A DNA stretch of 17,945 nt, from the NCBI GenBank assembly GCA_027489415.1, contig JAIXZU010000029.1, positions 1 to 17,945 on the forward strand, given 5' to 3'. Below, one piece after another: positions 1 to 7,297 of the stretch; position 1 is the first letter of the stretch, and each line of letters begins with the position of its first letter. Below the pieces are notes generated by a model, which saw nothing but the letters and a program-made list of their open reading frames with translations, was not told the DNA's origin and made no database searches. A program made the translations under genes and the position numbers. Source of the DNA: Alphaproteobacteria bacterium. GTDB taxonomy: Bacteria > Pseudomonadota > Alphaproteobacteria > UBA2136 > UBA6156.

Positions 1-109
1 CAAGCATTTTGGCGTTCAAATCGCGCATCTGCATCATATAGAGTTGGATGTTTTCCAGGCTGTTCGCTTGCAACCTGATGATGTCGATTGGATCTTGCGG
101 CTGCTTCAT
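1..109 (-). CDS. Partial small protein coupled to the chemotaxis receptor
   Basis: An open frame starts with ATG at 109-107 and runs off the left edge, giving 36 residues ([20 protein letters not shown] and onward, Met-rich). Its start overlaps the stop of the upstream chemotaxis receptor as ATGA, so translation is very probably coupled. The visible part is polar and looks helical ([23 protein letters not shown]), with no membrane segment. I do not recognise a family. By position it may be an accessory to the receptor, but that is inference. The start is supported by the overlap; the length is unknown. Confidence 0.6.
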   Translation of the reverse strand, partial: MKQPQDPIDIIRLQANSLENIQLYMMQMRDLNAKML

Positions 110-2205
110 GCGGATTTCTTTGCCTTCAGCCCAACGGTTTCAAGGGTCTGATTAAGCTCCTGCTGCACACGCTCGAACTGGTCCTCCATAGTGCGAACGG
201 CATCTAGCATCTCGTTGACTGAGTTTCCGGTGTCATGCGCGGCTTCTTCGATCCCAGACATGTTCTGGTCAACTTGCTGAACCTCGTTCACAGTTTCGGT
301 GATGCGTTGGCTGATTTCCCCGGTTGCAACACTCTGCTGATTGACAGCGGCGGATACGGCCGTTGCATTCTCCTGCACACCTCCCACTGCATCTCTAATC
401 CGCGTCAGTACACCGGCAGCTTCGGTGCTGGTAATCTTCACTGAGTTGACCTGGGCCGTGATATCTTCAGTGGCAGTAATCGTGTTTTCAGCGAGTTTAC
501 GCACCTCGTCGGCTACCACGGCAAAACCGCGACCCGCGTCACCGGCGCGAGCTGCCTCAATGGCGGCGTTCAGCGCTAAGAGGTTAGTGCGGTCAGCAAT
601 ATCCGTGATGATGTTCAGGACCTCAGCAATCTTTGTCGCGGATTCCTCAAGCCGACTGACGACACCCGCTGCAGCCTCTGCCTCGCGCTGGGCTTCGAAG
701 ATCTTGTGATCCGTGGCAGCCATATTCTGGTTGATTTCCGTGATAGAGGCGTCCATTTCCTCAACCGCCGCTGCCACGGACGATGAACTTTCCGCAGCCC
801 GGCGTGAGCTTTTCTTCACTACGACCGACTGATGACTGGTTTCCTCAGCCGCCGCCACAACACCATCAATCGCGGTCCGGATTGAAGAAACCTGCCTGCG
901 GATACTTAAGGTCATAGTGTCGAGTGCATCAGCAATTTGCTGGATCGGCTGCATCACCTGGCGCGTGCTGAACCAGACCATCGCAAATATACTGATTATG
1001 CTCAGCACTACCACAATGCCGCTGATCATCATCTGCCGATAGAGATCTGCGAGCAGCTCGTCTTTACTGATGCGCGCACTGACAAGCCAGGGCAGACGCT
1101 CGCTTACGGAGAGCTTAGAGGAATCAGCTTTATGACCTGATTCATAGGGCACATGTACCGGTCCGATCGCAGATAGCGCGGAGCGGCCATCGGACCCCGT
1201 AAAATACAAAATGGATGGGGTAACATTTTCCAAAAGTGCATCAAGCTCGGCGATAACGCCAGCCGGGCCCTTGTCTCCTGGCTTGACCGGAAGACGGAAA
1301 GGCTGGGTGACAAACGATCCCTCTCTATCAATGATATAAGCGTCTGAGGTATCGCCGAGGATAGTCGCTGTTTTCATCGTGCTGGCGATCATATCAAGCG
1401 GTACTTGAATAACCAACGCGCCAATCATCTGCCCATTATCGAATATGCCACTGGCAATGAACCCGGCCTTGGCGTTGAAGCTTGGCATGTACTTCGCAAA
1501 ATCGGAGAGATAGGATATGTCTTCCTTGCCCTCGCTGAAAACTTTGTTGGTCACCTTCGCCAGCTGAGTCTCAGCTATCGGCCCAGACTTCACGCTGCGC
1601 ATGAAGTCCACTTCCTTGTACATGGAATACACGATACGCCCGCTGGCTCTGTCCACCAGAAACACGTCGTACAGGCCAAACTCCTCGACGATGTCCCTGA
1701 AGTAGCTGTGATATTTAACGTGTGAGGCGCTGTAGGTCGAGCCATCCATAGGATCGGTCAAATTCTGCTTTTCGCCGATCGGATTGGTGTTCTGCCCAAT
1801 ATAAATTCCCTGTAAAGCACGTTCTTTTGGATCAGTAGGCATCCAGCGAGCGGCATCACCACTTGATGACCCAGTCGTCTTCTCCTCCTGATAGCGGTAG
1901 CGTTCCTGGAGTTTTGCAGCATCATAGGGCGAGGCTTGGGGATCAAAGGCCTCGACTCCCCGGGTGAAGTCTTTCAAAGCGTCGACCACATCTGGTGTCA
2001 TTGCAAGACTGCGAGTTTGTGCATGCAATGTGCTGAAGTACATATCCACCGACGAGACGAAACCGGCCTGCATGCTCATCAAGGTGGATTTGCCTTTTTC
2101 CTCAATTGAGCGGGACGTCTGTATGAAGGCGACGATGGAAACAGCAAACATAGGCAGGAGGCCCATGGCCAATAAATACAAAAACAACTTTTTCTGGAGG
2201 GTCAT
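106..2205 (-). CDS. Methyl-accepting chemotaxis protein with large periplasmic sensor
   Basis: A 699-residue inner-membrane receptor that should sense a ligand outside and control a CheA kinase through CheW. Membrane segment 1 is at about residues 8-28 and segment 2 at about 393-412. The roughly 360-residue loop between them fits a Cache-type sensor; its late part ([10 protein letters not shown], residues 290-299) resembles the repeated strand pattern of such domains. A HAMP-like stretch follows segment 2. The highly conserved signalling tip is at about residues 527-575 ([20 protein letters not shown], then [15 protein letters not shown]), flanked by heptad-rich methylation helices. There is no C-terminal pentapeptide tether for CheR. 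The ATG at 2205 lies just before the first membrane segment and is preceded by a weak AGAAGA. The family is certain; the ligand cannot be told. Confidence 0.97.
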   Translation of the reverse strand: MTLQKKLFLYLLAMGLLPMFAVSIVAFIQTSRSIEEKGKSTLMSMQAGFVSSVDMYFSTLHAQTRSLAMTPDVVDALKDFTRGVEAFDPQASPYDAAKLQERYRYQEEKTTGSSSGDAARWMPTDPKERALQGIYIGQNTNPIGEKQNLTDPMDGSTYSASHVKYHSYFRDIVEEFGLYDVFLVDRASGRIVYSMYKEVDFMRSVKSGPIAETQLAKVTNKVFSEGKEDISYLSDFAKYMPSFNAKAGFIASGIFDNGQMIGALVIQVPLDMIASTMKTATILGDTSDAYIIDREGSFVTQPFRLPVKPGDKGPAGVIAELDALLENVTPSILYFTGSDGRSALSAIGPVHVPYESGHKADSSKLSVSERLPWLVSARISKDELLADLYRQMMISGIVVVLSIISIFAMVWFSTRQVMQPIQQIADALDTMTLSIRRQVSSIRTAIDGVVAAAEETSHQSVVVKKSSRRAAESSSSVAAAVEEMDASITEINQNMAATDHKIFEAQREAEAAAGVVSRLEESATKIAEVLNIITDIADRTNLLALNAAIEAARAGDAGRGFAVVADEVRKLAENTITATEDITAQVNSVKITSTEAAGVLTRIRDAVGGVQENATAVSAAVNQQSVATGEISQRITETVNEVQQVDQNMSGIEEAAHDTGNSVNEMLDAVRTMEDQFERVQQELNQTLETVGLKAKKSA

Positions 2206-2709
2206 GTTTTTTCTTCTTTTTACGAGAGTAGAAAAAACGAAACGCAGCGTTTCCGCAATTGTCTTATATAAGTTTTTGCATTCTCATGTGGCATCAAGGT
2301 AACAGCTCTGCGGTGCCACATAGAAGGGCAGGTTCAGGATACCTCCTGCAACCCTGCCTGACCGGCGAGGTCTGGGGGTAGCAAGGGCAAGGGTTTCAGG
2401 CGGCGGGCGCACAAGCACAGCGCGGAGCCTCGGGAAACCGCCCCCTTGCACGCGCGAGGGGCAACACCCCTTAGCCATCTTCTCGGTTCCAAGCCGCACA
2501 AGTGCGAGATCCGAGACAAACAATGAAGAACATAGGAGCTTTCAGCATAGCGCCGACCGTAGGGCGGGAAAGCGGGAATTCTCGACACGCCAGAGACCGG
2601 TAAAAGGGTAGCCGCAGGAGCCTCAGTATAGCGGCCCGCAGGGAGAGGCGGGACCGACTGCCCCCGGCCTGGCGTTCCATATGACCGGCGCATCGCGCCC
2701 TGGCCCCGC
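2206..2709. other. Gene-free stretch between receptor and parE
   Basis: About 500 bp with no convincing coding sequence. The overlapping minus-strand frames here are Arg-, Pro- and Cys-rich and look like nothing known. The end next to the receptor (2215-2290) is AT-rich and should hold its promoter, but I see no well-spaced -35/-10 pair. The rest is GC-rich and carries one inverted repeat, listed separately. Confidence 0.6.
2286..2321. repeat. Inverted repeat ATGTGGCA-N20-TGCCACAT
   Basis: Perfect 8-bp arms at 2286-2293 and 2314-2321 are separated by 20 bp. They lie about 80 bp upstream of the chemotaxis receptor start. They could be a regulator-binding site or chance; no T-run follows, so it is not an intrinsic terminator. 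Confidence 0.4.
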
Positions 2710-3000
2710 TCACGTCAGCCAGTTCGACAGATCACGCGGACCGTAAACGACGGCCGCGACAAAGACCCCGTAGTCCTGGGGCTCGTAGATGATGATGTAG
2801 CGCCCCGCGACCAGGACCCGCGCCGTAGCACTCAGTTCGGGGCGGGCGGCGCCCATGTGCGGCTGGGTCGCTGCCAGTTCGGCACGTTCAATGATGCGAA
2901 GCAGGAGCGCGTCGGCTGCGGGCTCGTTATCGAGAGCGATGGTTCGCCAGATGTCCCGCAGGTCGGATTCTGCACGCGGGCTGAAGACGGCCTTAGCCAC
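2710..3000 (-). CDS. parE: ParE-type toxin of a toxin-antitoxin pair
   Basis: A 96-residue basic protein of the RelE/ParE superfamily. It has the N-terminal pattern FSPRAESDLRDIWRTIA followed by a helix, a central strand (ARVLVAGRYIIIYE) and a final strand with a conserved Arg (VVYGPRDLSNWL). ParE toxins poison DNA gyrase; related RelE toxins cut mRNA. The last-helix pattern favours ParE. It starts with GTG at 3000 and overlaps the antitoxin stop by 8 bases (GTGGCTAA), which couples toxin to antitoxin translation. The length is normal for the family. The toxin role is known for the family; the target here is inferred. Confidence 0.9.
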   Translation of the reverse strand: MAKAVFSPRAESDLRDIWRTIALDNEPAADALLLRIIERAELAATQPHMGAARPELSATARVLVAGRYIIIYEPQDYGVFVAAVVYGPRDLSNWLT

Positions 3001-3268
3001 GCTTTCGGGCTTCCGCCTTCAGCTCACCCAGCAACTGCTTGCCGTCCAGCTGGCGCCCTTCGCCGCTGGCCATCCCTTCTTCGTAAGCCTTCTTCAGGCG
3101 TGCCAGCTCAAGCTGGCGCACTTCCTCACGCTGCTCCCACAGGCGGAGAGCGTCGCGGACGATTTCGCTGTTCGAAGCATATCCCCCGGTTTCAACGGCT
3201 GCCTGCATCATTGCCGCCTGATGCGGGGTGAGGGATACGGTCAGGGTGCGCATGGTCGTAGCTTTCAT
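2993..3268 (-). CDS. parD: ParD-type ribbon-helix-helix antitoxin
   Basis: A 91-residue protein with an N-terminal ribbon-helix-helix DNA-binding domain: strand TLTVSL, then helices with YASNSEIVRDALRLWEQRE. An acidic/basic C-terminal tail (about residues 50-91) should wrap the toxin. It would neutralise ParE and repress its own operon. The ATG at 3268 has a good Shine-Dalgarno (AAGGTGAG) and gives MKATTMRTLTV; an inner ATG at 3253 would give MRTLTVSLTP, but I see no ribosome site there. The promoter -10 box lies so close that the message from the upper start would be almost leaderless. Confidence 0.9.
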   Translation of the reverse strand: MKATTMRTLTVSLTPHQAAMMQAAVETGGYASNSEIVRDALRLWEQREEVRQLELARLKKAYEEGMASGEGRQLDGKQLLGELKAEARKRG

Positions 3269-3276
3269 TTCTCACC

Positions 3277-3316
3277 TTTATAGCACGCCTCACAAACCCT
3301 AACAATTCTTGTTAGG
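3277..3316 (-). promoter_or_regulatory. parDE promoter with palindromic operator
   Basis: On the minus strand a -35 box TTGTTA (3305-3300) and a -10 box TATAAA (3282-3277) are spaced by exactly 17 bp. The -35 box lies inside a perfect inverted repeat at 3298-3316 (arms CCTAACAA and TTGTTAGG, centre TTC). This is a natural site for ParD self-repression. The -10 box ends only eight bases before the ATG at 3268. Confidence 0.7.
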
Positions 3317-3422
3317 AGCGCAGCATCCAGTGCGGATGCAGGGGCAGGTAGGTCCGCGCCGTCAGTCCGTCATTGAAGGACATACCAACAGGAGGCAGCG
3401 CCATATTCCATAGTAGGTGAGA

Positions 3423-4172
3423 TCATTTTGTCTGTGAGAACGTTCTCTGGACCGTTTCCAATGGGCAACGATAGACTTCTCGCGCTTCTTGAAGCTTTCC
3501 GTCCCATTTGTAGAAGATTCCGCTTACTGCGTATTTCTTTAGAGCTTTGTGGATCGCGATTTCTCGCCGCCCCGCAGTGGAGCCAAATTCTGAAAGGAAC
3601 AGCCGCCAGTCATTCGCACCTGCATACTGCTGCGAGTTGAGTACGCCGTGCCTACGTTCCACATCAGCAGCAAAACCTACTTTGATGAGGTTACTTGACC
3701 GGCTGTGAGCGGCATAGACATAACCAGGCTGGCTAGCCCGCGAGTTGAAGCCCAATTGCCGGGTGTCACACTGAACACATTTGCCGTATTTGTTGCGCAG
3801 ACGGTGCCCCGCCTTTGCACAGGGGGTGACGTTGTAGGCCAAAGTCAATCCAAGGCGCTCCATTTCAGCCGAGTAGACGGACTTGGGCGCGCCCTTGGCG
3901 TCATACAGATCCTGAGCTGATAGGCCGTTTTGCCGGAGGAACAGGGAGAGATCCATAGGTTCAGCGACAGCAACATCTGACGCAACGGCTTTCCGTGACG
4001 GAGCCGCTTTCGCAGGTTGCAAAACGACAGGCTTGGCGGCAGCCTTCCTAGCGCTTTTTTCTTGCTTCTTGCGCTCAAGTCGCACTGGGCAGGCCTTATA
4101 GCGGGAGACGTCAATCTGTTGAAAAATACTCGGCGACAGCGTTCGCCCCTTGCAGCCACAGATACAGTTCAT
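3423..4172 (-). CDS. Zinc-finger protein with GIY-YIG (T5orf172-like) domain
   Basis: A 249-residue protein. The C-terminal domain (about 148-240) fits the T5orf172/MUG113 branch of the GIY-YIG nuclease superfamily: GYVYAA at 150-155, LIKVGFAADVERR at 162-174, and REIAIH at 203-208 with a likely catalytic Glu204. Just before it is a probable zinc ribbon (Cys118, His123, Cys132, Cys135). The first residues hold Cys3, Cys5 and Cys7; residues 33-75 are a Lys/Ala-rich linker. GIY-YIG proteins cut DNA, but T5orf172-domain proteins are mostly uncharacterised, so activity is inferred. It stands alone, with short gaps on both sides. Codon use is less GC-rich than in the recombinase region. Confidence 0.75.
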   Translation of the reverse strand: MNCICGCKGRTLSPSIFQQIDVSRYKACPVRLERKKQEKSARKAAAKPVVLQPAKAAPSRKAVASDVAVAEPMDLSLFLRQNGLSAQDLYDAKGAPKSVYSAEMERLGLTLAYNVTPCAKAGHRLRNKYGKCVQCDTRQLGFNSRASQPGYVYAAHSRSSNLIKVGFAADVERRHGVLNSQQYAGANDWRLFLSEFGSTAGRREIAIHKALKKYAVSGIFYKWDGKLQEAREVYRCPLETVQRTFSQTK

Positions 4173-4215
4173 TTCTTTTCTGATTGCCCCTTAAGCACTT
4201 AGACCCCTTGAACTC

Positions 4216-4245
4216 CTTATGGAACAGACGCTGAATTAAGGTCAA
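4216..4245 (-). promoter_or_regulatory. Possible promoter of the GIY-YIG gene
   Basis: On the minus strand TTGACC (4245-4240) and CATAAG (4221-4216) are 18 bp apart, about 45 bases before the ATG at 4172. The -35 match is good and the -10 match is fair. Confidence 0.35.
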
Positions 4246-4257
4246 CGGACTACGTCG

Positions 4258-4623
4258 TCACCTCGATACCGTAACCCACTGCGTCTGCCGCCGCATGTCG
4301 GTGATGTCGTAGGCCAGCGGGTGCATCGCAAAATAGCAGTCGCGCATGAACTGCTCGACACGCTCCCGATACTCGGGCTTCAGAGAGGAATTGAAGCGCC
4401 CGCAGATCTCAATCATCATTTTCCCACGGTAGAGCATACTGGCATGGGGCTCATGCCGGTCGCTCCGAAGCGAATAGACCGTGTCCTCGCTGTCGAAGTA
4501 TTTGGCCACATAGTTGCCCATGAGACCTCCCTCACGGAGGTAGTCGTAGTGGGTCAATAGCTCGACCACATACCAGCCATCCGCAAATTCGTACACGATC
4601 ACACTATCATCCACCTTCGCCAT
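4258..4623 (-). CDS. Hypothetical protein, 121 residues
   Basis: An acidic to neutral soluble protein with no membrane segment. The stretch NYVAKYFDSEDTVYSLRSDR followed by HEPHASM (about 37-63) resembles a short pattern (YSLRD, then PHAT) seen in some plasmid and phage accessory proteins such as the PcfJ group. This is a weak recollection, not a family call. The C-terminal half is helical (YRERVEQFMRDCYF). It starts with ATG at 4623 after a G-run. Neighbours are other unrecognised minus-strand genes with gaps of 85 to 140 bp, so it need not share a transcript with them. Function unknown. Confidence 0.65.
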   Translation of the reverse strand: MAKVDDSVIVYEFADGWYVVELLTHYDYLREGGLMGNYVAKYFDSEDTVYSLRSDRHEPHASMLYRGKMMIEICGRFNSSLKPEYRERVEQFMRDCYFAMHPLAYDITDMRRQTQWVTVSR

Positions 4624-4761
4624 GATGCCCCCCGCAAATCAGCCAGAATCTCCCACGGAATCAGGCGATTTTGACCGGATGAAGGCGGCATCAGACGTCT
4701 TCGTAAGACCGCCGATCAGCAGAAGGACGATGTCACGGGTCCGACCCTAACTAGGGCTCAA

Positions 4762-5508
4762 TCAACCGCGCTTGGGTTTTCTGTATGATGGATCAGCGAA
4801 GCTGACGCCCCCACGCTTTTTGAGCGCCTCAATTTCATCGACGGAACGGAGCAAAGCCGCCTCAATAGTCGAGTGCCCATCAATCCACGAGACAACGGTA
4901 TGAGACAGGCCAGCAGGCCTGAGGGACAGGTTCAAGACGCGCATCGAGAAATAGGGCCGCTTCGAAAAGCTGAATTTCTTCTTCGGGATGTATTTGAGGA
5001 CATGGACATCAGCCTCGATATCTCCCCGGATCGAATAGCGAAACAGCTTGAAATTCCCTGGAGAGCGTCCCGGACCTAAATGGTAGTCAGAAAGTCCCAG
5101 TACACCGCCCGCTTTTGACGTTAGCACGAACGCCTGGCAAGCGTTGATATCTTCCGGTCTCAGCTCCACCCAGTCAACGTTGGTAAGCGGGACGGTCCAG
5201 TCCAAATCCGGTCCCGCACCTAACGGCGGGATTTTGAAGACCGGATGGCTTCCGCCGACCTTCGGCGCGAAACCTTCAATCTTGCTGGAAAGGCACAAGA
5301 TGTGGCGATTGTATTCACCCGTATCGTACATCACAGCGACGATAGGACTCAGGGTGCCACCATCCAGCTCAATGCGCCCGTAGACGACGTCATGGCTGAT
5401 GTGACTAAACTGGAAGGCAAACTTGGGTCGCGACGGATCGTCTATGAACAGATTGATTTCGTCCCCGGCACTCAAAGCCGCGACGTCGAACATGGTCAGG
5501 TATCTCAC
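4762..5508 (-). CDS. Hypothetical protein, 248 residues
   Basis: I do not recognise this protein. It is soluble, strand-rich in the first half (INLFIDDPSRPKFAFQFSHI, then VVYGRIELDGGTLSPIVAVM) and ends with a helical region and a basic tail (PSYRKPKRG). There is no signal peptide and no clear catalytic motif. A segment at about 108-170 (LDWTVPLTNVDWVELRPEDI onward) is rich in Trp and Asp. The ATG at 5508 has an alternative ATG at residue 6. It lies between two other minus-strand orphans, so a shared accessory role is possible but not shown. Confidence 0.7.
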   Translation of the reverse strand: MRYLTMFDVAALSAGDEINLFIDDPSRPKFAFQFSHISHDVVYGRIELDGGTLSPIVAVMYDTGEYNRHILCLSSKIEGFAPKVGGSHPVFKIPPLGAGPDLDWTVPLTNVDWVELRPEDINACQAFVLTSKAGGVLGLSDYHLGPGRSPGNFKLFRYSIRGDIEADVHVLKYIPKKKFSFSKRPYFSMRVLNLSLRPAGLSHTVVSWIDGHSTIEAALLRSVDEIEALKKRGGVSFADPSYRKPKRG

Positions 5509-5655
5509 GAATTCTCCAGAACACTCTTACACTGCGCGATGTTTTAAAGCGCTGCCTAAGCGAGCGAAGTGCGTTTCTGGTACAAAGAGACAATTCAGAT
5601 TTCAAGGTCATCGAAGAGGTCTGATGGCTCTGTCCCTTTCTAGAAGTCGAAAGAT

Positions 5656-6147
5656 TCAAAGTCCCAGCGACCGCTGGCTGAAACGTGCATAAGCATCGAG
5701 AAACCCCTCGCCCATCGCCACCCGCAGGGCGTCAGCGATCGGGATGGCCAGCACACGTGCCCTACCCCGCCGCTCGACTTGGCGCCCAATCAGGGCGCGC
5801 AGCGGCACCCAGTAAAAGTGCTTCGGATCGTCCAGATCCAGACAGGCAAAGTTCACGGTCATGTGGAAGAACGCTTCAAAGCAGGCGAGCTTGTCCACCT
5901 CGCCCACCTCGAACAGCAGATGGTCGTCATAGGTGGACTTGGCCTTCACGTCGAAGGCCATCATACCAGCATGGGGAATACCCACCAGGTAATCCGGCCG
6001 CTTGATCCTTCCCCGCAGCCGGTCCGGCACATTCAGCGGCGACTGCTCGACATACAGGAACGCCACCCCCGACTGGTTCAGCCACGCACGGAACGAGGCC
6101 TCAGCCTCTTCGCCCTTGGCTTTCAGATCGGCCGGTAATCGGAACAT
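5656..6147 (-). CDS. PD-(D/E)XK nuclease-like protein
   Basis: From the ATG at 6147 the protein has 163 residues and opens with an amphipathic helix (LKAKGEEAEASFRAWLNQ). A core of RPDYLVGIP (Asp52) and MAFDVKAK (Asp66, Lys68) follows, then a helix and FACLDLDDPKHFYWVPL. The order helix-Glu, Asp, Asp-x-Lys matches the active-site layout of small PD-(D/E)XK nucleases (Holliday-resolvase and restriction-like folds). Metal-dependent DNA cleavage is therefore plausible but inferred. The open frame extends up to a TTG at 6285, but that extension is Cys-rich, unlike the rest, and would put the LexA-type box inside the coding region. The start is unsure because no strong ribosome site precedes 6147. 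It faces the gene at 6300 across a shared control region. Confidence 0.7.
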   Translation of the reverse strand: MFRLPADLKAKGEEAEASFRAWLNQSGVAFLYVEQSPLNVPDRLRGRIKRPDYLVGIPHAGMMAFDVKAKSTYDDHLLFEVGEVDKLACFEAFFHMTVNFACLDLDDPKHFYWVPLRALIGRQVERRGRARVLAIPIADALRVAMGEGFLDAYARFSQRSLGL

Positions 6148-6227
6148 GGCGGAAGCGTGCCCCCGCAGCTCTCCCTTAGCAAGCGGGTGGCACGCGTTCG
6201 GGCCCGCAACTGTGGCGCATCTGCATA

Positions 6228-6261
6228 TTGACCTTGCACCGCATGAGAACATAATAGGAAC
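6228..6261 (+). promoter_or_regulatory. Promoter with alphaproteobacterial LexA-type box
   Basis: On the plus strand TTGACC (6228-6233) and CATAAT (6250-6255) are 16 bp apart and point at the gene starting at 6300. GAAC-N7-GAAC (6247-6250 and 6258-6261) overlaps the -10 box; on the minus strand it reads GTTCCTATTATGTTC. The direct repeat GTTC-N7-GTTC is the known SOS operator of alphaproteobacteria. The position over the -10 box fits repression by LexA. Confidence 0.6.
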
Positions 6262-6299
6262 ATATTCCGCCCTCACCGCCAGCAAAGGCAGACATTCCC

Positions 6300-6731
6300 A
6301 TGCAGGAAGACCCCGCCAAGATCCTACAGCTTCACGTCGGCATCGCCCTCGGCTGCCTCCGGCGGACTACCATCAGGGGCTTTGCCGGATGCGGACAAAG
6401 TCGCCGCCGCGACCTGCATCTGATCCCGCCAATCGCGGCGACTGTGGCCCGCGACATCACCGTTTTACTGACATTCCAGAAAGATGGCGCCACTGTCATC
6501 CTCACCCGCGTCGCCCGTCACATCGAGGCGGTTTTGCAGGACGTACCAGATGCGCAGGCAAGGGCCTGGGCGGGAATTGATGCAACAGCGCGCGACGATG
6601 CCCGCCATGCCATCGCGGCTTGCATCACCCGCCGCCTAAGTGAGCGGTATGAAGTGCTCCCGACCCCTCGCCCCACCATCGTCCCGGCAAGCGGCGTATG
6701 GTGCGGGCTTCAGGACACCAAACCCGAGTAG
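6300..6731 (+). CDS. Hypothetical protein under a LexA-type promoter
   Basis: A 143-residue protein that I do not recognise. Codons favour G/C at the third position, as expected for a real gene in this GC range. The protein is helical and Ala/Arg-rich. It has two Cys (residues 19 and 31) in a basic segment (GCLRRTTIRGFAGCGQSRRR) and a central helix pair (ARHIEAVLQDVPDAQARAW, then ARDDARHAIAACITRRL). There is no membrane segment. The promoter at 6228-6257 with its overlapping LexA-type box lies about 45 bp upstream, so DNA-damage induction is inferred. It could be a partner or inhibitor of the nuclease-like protein encoded opposite; that is speculation. Confidence 0.6.
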   Translation: MQEDPAKILQLHVGIALGCLRRTTIRGFAGCGQSRRRDLHLIPPIAATVARDITVLLTFQKDGATVILTRVARHIEAVLQDVPDAQARAWAGIDATARDDARHAIAACITRRLSERYEVLPTPRPTIVPASGVWCGLQDTKPE

Positions 6732-6812
6732 TGGGCAGATCCGACCGATCTTGGGCTTTACTTTTCAGGGCGAAGCATCGACGATTCCGAGGCATGCTCG
6801 AAAGGATGTCGC

Positions 6813-7226
6813 ATGGATTCCGCCGACACACGCCCCCTCGTTATGTCTCACACGCCCGGAGCGTTACAGCGGAACTGGAAGGTTCCCGCCCTGTTCCCCC
6901 TATGCCCTTCGACGTCGGTGGAGGCGCCTATCAAAACGTATTTTGAAGCGCTGTATATTGGAGACATTGCGGTAGACGGACCGTACGGGGAAACGATGAT
7001 AGACGACGTCACCTTGCACCCTGACGGCAACAGCATCCTAATTCTCGGGGATTTCGGCGAAGGTGCGATCAAACGCTGGTCGCTGATGAAAATTACGTTC
7101 GAACACGGATACTTCGTTCACGAGAGCAAAGGGACGTTCTTCGAGCGCGATGGCGCTGAAAAGCAATTTACCTTGGCGCAGGGACTGCCTTGGGAAGGCG
7201 GAGAGTCGATCGACGACTATTGTTAG
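6813..7226 (+). CDS. Hypothetical protein, start uncertain
   Basis: A frame of 137 residues. The part from about residue 40 (IKTYFEALYIGDIAVDGPYG onward, with MIDDVTLHPDGNSILILGDF and MKITFEHGYF) looks like a compact strand-rich domain and is clearly coding. The first 38 residues look poor, with Pro, Ser and Cys in no pattern. An AAAGGA lies about ten bases before the ATG at 6813, which supports that start. In another frame the stretch just before 6946 reads MPFDVGGGAYQNVF, so a frameshift near 6940 is possible. It ends at a strong terminator. Function unknown. Confidence 0.55.
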   Translation: MDSADTRPLVMSHTPGALQRNWKVPALFPLCPSTSVEAPIKTYFEALYIGDIAVDGPYGETMIDDVTLHPDGNSILILGDFGEGAIKRWSLMKITFEHGYFVHESKGTFFERDGAEKQFTLAQGLPWEGGESIDDYC

Positions 7227-7261
7227 CTGTGGTACCCTGAGCCTCGGGTAGGAAACCGGCC

Positions 7262-7290
7262 AAACGCATCGCGCAAGCGGTGCGTTTTTT
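7262..7290 (+). terminator. Intrinsic terminator
   Basis: An 11-bp stem (7262-7272 with 7277-7287, one G-T pair) closes on a GCAA tetraloop; the T-run is 7285-7290. It stops plus-strand transcription from the gene at 6813 just before the convergent fic gene. Confidence 0.85.
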
Positions 7291-7297
7291 GCGAGCG

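Noticed and set aside
2205..2298. A sigma-70 promoter for the chemotaxis receptor (TTGATG and TATATA)
   Set aside because: The spacer is about 21 bp or more, too long; no sigma-28 or sigma-54 pattern was found either.
2284..2713. Three overlapping minus-strand frames in the gene-free region
   Set aside because: Arg-, Pro- and Cys-rich products with no domain pattern and no clear ribosome sites; they also overlap one another.
6148..6285. Longer form of the nuclease-like protein starting at TTG 6285
   Set aside because: The extra 46 residues are Cys-rich and unlike the rest, and they would place the LexA-type box and the opposite promoter inside coding sequence.
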